Below are positions 60,447-64,000 of a stretch of DNA of 64,000 nucleotides, one piece after another. This stretch comes from Desulfococcus multivorans. GTDB taxonomy: Bacteria; Desulfobacterota; Desulfobacteria; Desulfobacterales; Desulfococcaceae. Within the stretch, counting starts at the first letter, position 1. Each line of letters starts with the position of its first letter. The stretch covers positions 4,251,001 through 4,315,000 of the forward strand of contig NZ_CP015381.1 of assembly GCF_001854245.1 (NCBI RefSeq), given 5' to 3'. The translations under genes were made by a program, and so were the position numbers. The notes beneath the pieces are model-generated. The model had not been told where the DNA came from. It ran no database searches and saw nothing but the letters and a program-made list of their open reading frames with translations.

Positions 60447-61417
60447 TGGCGAGTACGACGACCGCACAGGACAGAACGACGCGACACATCACCATCGGCA
60501 CCCGGGGCAGCCAGTTGGCCCTCTGGCAGGCCAACTGGGCTCGCCGAACCATTATGGAAAAATTTCCCGGCACAGCCGTCGAACTCCTCATCATCAAGAC
60601 CAAGGGCGACAAGATCCTGGACGTCCCCCTGGCCAAGGTCGGCGGCAAGGGGCTTTTCGTCAAGGAGATCGAGGACGCCATGCTGGACGGCAGGATCGAT
60701 GCGGCCGTCCACAGCATGAAGGATATGCCGGCCAAGATCCCACCCGGACTCTGCATCGGCGCCGTTCCCGAGCGGGAGACGCCTCAGGACGCCCTGGTCT
60801 CCCGAAATCGACTTCCCCTGAAGCGTCTTCCCCAGGGCGCACGGGTGGGGACCAGCAGCCTGCGGCGCGGGGCCCAGCTGAAAAGCGTTCGCCCGGACAT
60901 CGAGATCGTGCCGCTCCGCGGGAACCTCGATACACGCCTCAACAAGCTCGACACCGAGAGGTTGGATGCGGTCATCCTGGCGGCAGCCGGTCTGAATCGC
61001 ATGGGCCTGACCGACCGAATCACCGAAATGATCGACACCACCGTCATGCTCCCGGCCGTGGGCCAGGGAGCCCTCTGCATCGAGTGTCGGCAAAACGATC
61101 CCGGCATCGCCCCGGTGATGGCGGCCCTGAATCACGCAGAAACACGAAAGGTGGTCATGGGGGAGCGGGCCTTTCTGAACCGCCTGGAGGGCGGGTGTCA
61201 GGTACCTATCGCCGCCCACGGCACGCTTGAAGGCGACACCTACACGCTGATCGGGCTGGTGGCCGCCCTCGACGGCGGCACCGTCATCCGGGAAACCCTG
61301 TCCGGCCCTGCCGAAGACGCGGAACGCATCGGCGTCTCTCTGGCCGAACACCTCATCGCCAAGGGCGCCGGGCCAATCTTAGAAAGCCTGAAGGAAATTC
61401 ATGAAATCAGCAGGTAA
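60446..61417 (+). CDS. hemC: Porphobilinogen deaminase
   Basis: 323 aa. GTRGSQLALWQANW start, PLAKVGGKGLFVKEIEDAML, VHSMKDMPA and the cofactor Cys in EGGCQVPI are all typical. It builds hydroxymethylbilane from four porphobilinogens. Start overlaps the FmdB-like gene stop and the end overlaps the cobA/hemD gene by 17 bp. Confidence 0.96.
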   Translation: MASTTTAQDRTTRHITIGTRGSQLALWQANWARRTIMEKFPGTAVELLIIKTKGDKILDVPLAKVGGKGLFVKEIEDAMLDGRIDAAVHSMKDMPAKIPPGLCIGAVPERETPQDALVSRNRLPLKRLPQGARVGTSSLRRGAQLKSVRPDIEIVPLRGNLDTRLNKLDTERLDAVILAAAGLNRMGLTDRITEMIDTTVMLPAVGQGALCIECRQNDPGIAPVMAALNHAETRKVVMGERAFLNRLEGGCQVPIAAHGTLEGDTYTLIGLVAALDGGTVIRETLSGPAEDAERIGVSLAEHLIAKGAGPILESLKEIHEISR

Positions 61418-62933
61418 AGTCTATCTGGTGGGCGCAGGGCCGGGTGACCCCGGCCTGATAACGGTCAAGGGTCTGGAGTGCATACGGAATGCCGATGTGA
61501 TCATCTACGATTACCTGGCATCGCCCGCCTTTCTCAAGTATGCCCCGGAGCATGCGGAACAGATCTACGTCGGGAAAAAAGGGGGAGACCATACCCTTTC
61601 CCAGGACGGCATCAACGCCCTGATCGTGGAAAAAGCCAAAGAAGGACGGGTCGTGACCCGACTCAAGGGCGGAGACCCTTTTATTTTCGGCCGGGGCGGT
61701 GAGGAGGCCGAGGTTCTGGTGGCCGCCGGGATCCCCTTTGAAGTCGTACCCGGGGTGACATCGGCCATTGCGGCGCCGGCCTACGCAGGCATCCCCCTTA
61801 CCCATCGAGACTTTACCTCGACATTGGCCTTTGTCACCGGCCACGAGGATCCGACCAAGACGGATTCCAGCATCGACTGGGCCTCCCTGGCTCGGGGTAT
61901 CGGCACCCTGGTCTTTTTTATGGGCGTCAAGAACCTCCCCCACATCACCCGAAACCTGATGGACAACGGGATGGCACCCGAAACGCCGGTAGGCCTGATT
62001 CGATGGGGAACTACAACGCGCCAGGAATCCGTGTTCGGCACTCTCGAGAACATCGTGGAACGGGTGAAGGCGGCAGGGCTCAAGGCGCCTTCCATTATCG
62101 TCGTCGGAAACGTCGTCTCCCTTCGGAGCTCCCTCAACTGGTTCGAAAATCGCCCCCTTCTGGGCAAACGGATCGTCGTCACGCGGGCTCGGGAACAGGC
62201 GAGCGATCTGGTGAAGCGTTTGACGGACATGGGTGCCGACTGCATGGAATGCCCGACCATTCAGGTCATCCCCCCCGAAGACTGGGCCCCCCTGGATGCG
62301 GCCGTCAACACCCTGTCCACATACGATTGGATCGTCTTCACCAGCGTCAACGGCGTCAGGTTTTTCTTCCGGAGACTCTTCGAGACCGGGTACGATGTTC
62401 GGGCCCTTCACCGCCTCAGGACCGCCTGTATCGGCCCCGTCACCGCCCGGACCTTGATGGGCTTCGGCCTGAAAACCGACATCCTGCCCGAAAACTACCG
62501 GGCCGAGTCGGTGGTGGACGCCTTCAGGAACGAAAATATCAAGGGGTGCCGCATCCTGCTGCCCCGCGCCATGGAGGCGAGACCCGTCCTGCCTGTGGAG
62601 CTGACGCGAATGGGTGCGACCGTGGACGAGGTCACGGCCTACCGGACGGTCCAGGCCCGGGAAAACGCTGAGCAGCTTGTGGCAGAACTCAAGTCCGGCG
62701 CTATCGACATGGTCACCTTCACCAGTTCTTCCACCGTGCGGAATTTCAAAGCCCTTTTACCCGAGGAGGAGCCTCTCCCCCGAATGATGAACGGCGTCAC
62801 CGTGGCGAGCATCGGGCCCATCACCTCGGACACGGCCCGGGAGCTGGGGTTCACGGTGGACGTCACGGCGTCGACTTACACGATTCCAGGCCTCTGCGAC
62901 GCCATTCTGGCCCACTACCAAACAGCTTCATAG
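61401..62933 (+). CDS. cobA-hemD: Fused uroporphyrinogen-III C-methyltransferase / uroporphyrinogen-III synthase
   Basis: 510 aa. Residues 1-245 are the SAM-dependent methyltransferase (VYLVGAGPGDPGLITVKG, YDYLASP, RLKGGDPFIFGRGGEEAE). Residues about 250-505 are HemD (KRIVVTRAREQASDL, VFTSVNGVRFFF). The fusion makes uroporphyrinogen III and methylates it to precorrin-2, the branch to sirohaem, cobamides and, in sulfate reducers, haem by the sirohaem route. This joins the cobamide genes at 46471-49273 in theme. Confidence 0.95.
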   Translation: MKSAGKVYLVGAGPGDPGLITVKGLECIRNADVIIYDYLASPAFLKYAPEHAEQIYVGKKGGDHTLSQDGINALIVEKAKEGRVVTRLKGGDPFIFGRGGEEAEVLVAAGIPFEVVPGVTSAIAAPAYAGIPLTHRDFTSTLAFVTGHEDPTKTDSSIDWASLARGIGTLVFFMGVKNLPHITRNLMDNGMAPETPVGLIRWGTTTRQESVFGTLENIVERVKAAGLKAPSIIVVGNVVSLRSSLNWFENRPLLGKRIVVTRAREQASDLVKRLTDMGADCMECPTIQVIPPEDWAPLDAAVNTLSTYDWIVFTSVNGVRFFFRRLFETGYDVRALHRLRTACIGPVTARTLMGFGLKTDILPENYRAESVVDAFRNENIKGCRILLPRAMEARPVLPVELTRMGATVDEVTAYRTVQARENAEQLVAELKSGAIDMVTFTSSSTVRNFKALLPEEEPLPRMMNGVTVASIGPITSDTARELGFTVDVTASTYTIPGLCDAILAHYQTAS

Positions 62934-62939
62934 GCGACA

Positions 62940-64000
62940 ATGCCTCTGAATCCTACCGTACCCCGCCCGCCGGACGGCGGACATGGATCCGTACCGACCG
63001 TTCGCGAGGTGGGGGGCATCTACATCCATGTTCCGTTCTGCGTCCGCAAATGCCTCTACTGCGATTTCTATTCCGAAATCGACCGTTCCCGAATTCCCGA
63101 CTACCTTGACGCCCTCGATCAGGAAATCCGCTGCGCCGATCCGCCGGCGGGGCTCATTTTCGATACCCTGTATATCGGGGGCGGAACACCTTCCGTACTG
63201 GCGTCAAACCAAGTCAACCGTATAATGGCTACGGTACGCGAACGATTTGAATTGTGTCCCGATGCGGAGATCACCCTGGAAGCCAACCCCGGGACCCTTA
63301 CCGAAAAGGGGCTTCGGGCGTTACGACGCCTGGGCGTCAATCGCCTCAACATCGGGGTCCAGTCCTTTTCGGACAAAGGACTCCGATTTCTGGGGCGGGT
63401 CCATTCGGCCGAGGATGCCCGGACTTCCGTGCGATGGGCGCAGGATGCCGGTTACGACAGCATCGGCCTCGATCTGATATACGGTCTTCCGGGACAGTCG
63501 GCGGCAGACTGGATCGCGGACATGACGGCTGCCGTCACCCTCGCCCCCCATCATCTCTCCTGCTACATGCTCACCTACGAACCGGGGACGCCGCTGTCGC
63601 GGCTCCTGGAGAAGAGGACATTCAAGCCCCTCTCCGAAAGTCGGGTCGGCACATTGTTTCAAACCACCATCCGATTTCTGGCCGACCACGGTTACACCCA
63701 GTACGAGGTCTCCAATTTCGCCCGTTCGTCGGATAAACAGTCGCGACACAACCGGAAATACTGGTCCATGGCGCCCTACCTGGGCTTCGGCCCCTCCGCC
63801 CACTCGTTCATGCCGCCGGAGCGGTGGTGGAATGTCGGGAGCATCGGACGATACATGGAACTCACCGCAACGGGGCAGCCCGTCGTGGATGCGAAGGAAG
63901 TCGTGGATCGGGAAGGACAAATCATCGAAGGGCTCTATCTGGGGCTGCGGCAGACCGACGGCATCCGGATTCCGGACTTCGAAAACCGGTTCGAGCTCCG
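62940..64000 (+). CDS. hemW: HemW-type radical SAM protein (partial, cut by window end)
   Basis: The ATG at 62940 opens a frame that runs to the window end without a stop (353 codons seen). YIHVPFCVRKCLYCDFYSE carries the CxxxCxxC motif, and TLYIGGGTPSVLA, LEANPGTLTEKGLRALRRLG, NIGVQSFSD and the GLDLIYGLPGQS block are HemW/HemN-family signatures. Absence of a HemN-type N-terminal extension and the neighbours favour HemW, a haem-binding chaperone, over true coproporphyrinogen oxidase. Confidence 0.93.
   Translation, partial: MPLNPTVPRPPDGGHGSVPTVREVGGIYIHVPFCVRKCLYCDFYSEIDRSRIPDYLDALDQEIRCADPPAGLIFDTLYIGGGTPSVLASNQVNRIMATVRERFELCPDAEITLEANPGTLTEKGLRALRRLGVNRLNIGVQSFSDKGLRFLGRVHSAEDARTSVRWAQDAGYDSIGLDLIYGLPGQSAADWIADMTAAVTLAPHHLSCYMLTYEPGTPLSRLLEKRTFKPLSESRVGTLFQTTIRFLADHGYTQYEVSNFARSSDKQSRHNRKYWSMAPYLGFGPSAHSFMPPERWWNVGSIGRYMELTATGQPVVDAKEVVDREGQIIEGLYLGLRQTDGIRIPDFENRFEL

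Overview
The window looks like a chromosome segment of a strictly anaerobic bacterium, most likely a Desulfobacterota (former Deltaproteobacteria). This is an inference. The grounds are a ThiC-like gene followed by cobT behind a cobalamin riboswitch (anaerobic benzimidazole/cobamide lower-ligand synthesis), a hemC - cobA/hemD-fusion - hemW cluster, selA, a PHA-synthase-like DUF3141 protein beside an acetyl-CoA hydrolase/transferase-family enzyme, and a long-form HisG. Host genes are GC-rich and densely packed, with many 4-base ATGA overlaps.

Layout. 1-1852: queD-queE-queC (queuosine precursor synthesis). 1864-2977: an intact IS630-family insertion sequence with 17-bp terminal inverted repeats and duplicated TA. 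3068-16681: an integrated element of about 13.6 kb, with visibly lower GC, sitting in the 3' end of a tRNA-Met(CAT) gene (16665-16741). It is bounded by a 17-bp direct repeat and carries its own tyrosine integrase (14821-16530). Each end has two GTGTGTAA motifs exactly 24 bp apart, good candidates for integrase arm sites. Inside are a 2.2-kb field of hairpin-forming tandem repeats, about ten rightward genes mostly of unknown function, two HNH-like paralogues, a P-loop helicase-like protein, a ParB-like-motif protein with a scrambled mini-copy of itself next door, an iteron-like array and a perfect 16-bp parS-like palindrome. I see no capsid, terminase, relaxase or secretion genes.

16880-28095: a leftward run made of hisI-hisG-aminotransferase-engB-era-ATP-grasp-HNH-fetA-fetB, then a CbpA-like co-chaperone, hpt and a very acidic zinc-ribbon/DUF3426 membrane protein. 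28424-34720: cell-wall genes (class A PBP, MltF-like lytic transglycosylase) and two convergent AI-2E-family transporters. 34783-44258: DUF3141 protein with a CoA-transferase-family enzyme, a DUF3124 protein, a solute-binding lipoprotein, a DUF6909-like protein, pgi and an SRPBCC protein. 44665-46389: a Tat-exported four-cluster ferredoxin, a small zinc ribbon and a membrane protein without a catalytic subunit. 46471-49273: cobalamin riboswitch, terminator, bzaF-like gene, cobT. 49384-53503: glnA and glnD. 53915-58132: biotin carrier, prmA, a radical SAM protein and selA. 58129-64000: TPR protein, gmhA, FmdB-like zinc ribbon, hemC, cobA/hemD and hemW (cut by the window end).

The most novel part is the tRNA-Met element. 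It combines triloop hairpin repeats that keep their stem while changing their loop (some inside coding sequence), CAA/AAT-rich translation starts and a parS-like site without a recognisable ParA/ParB pair.
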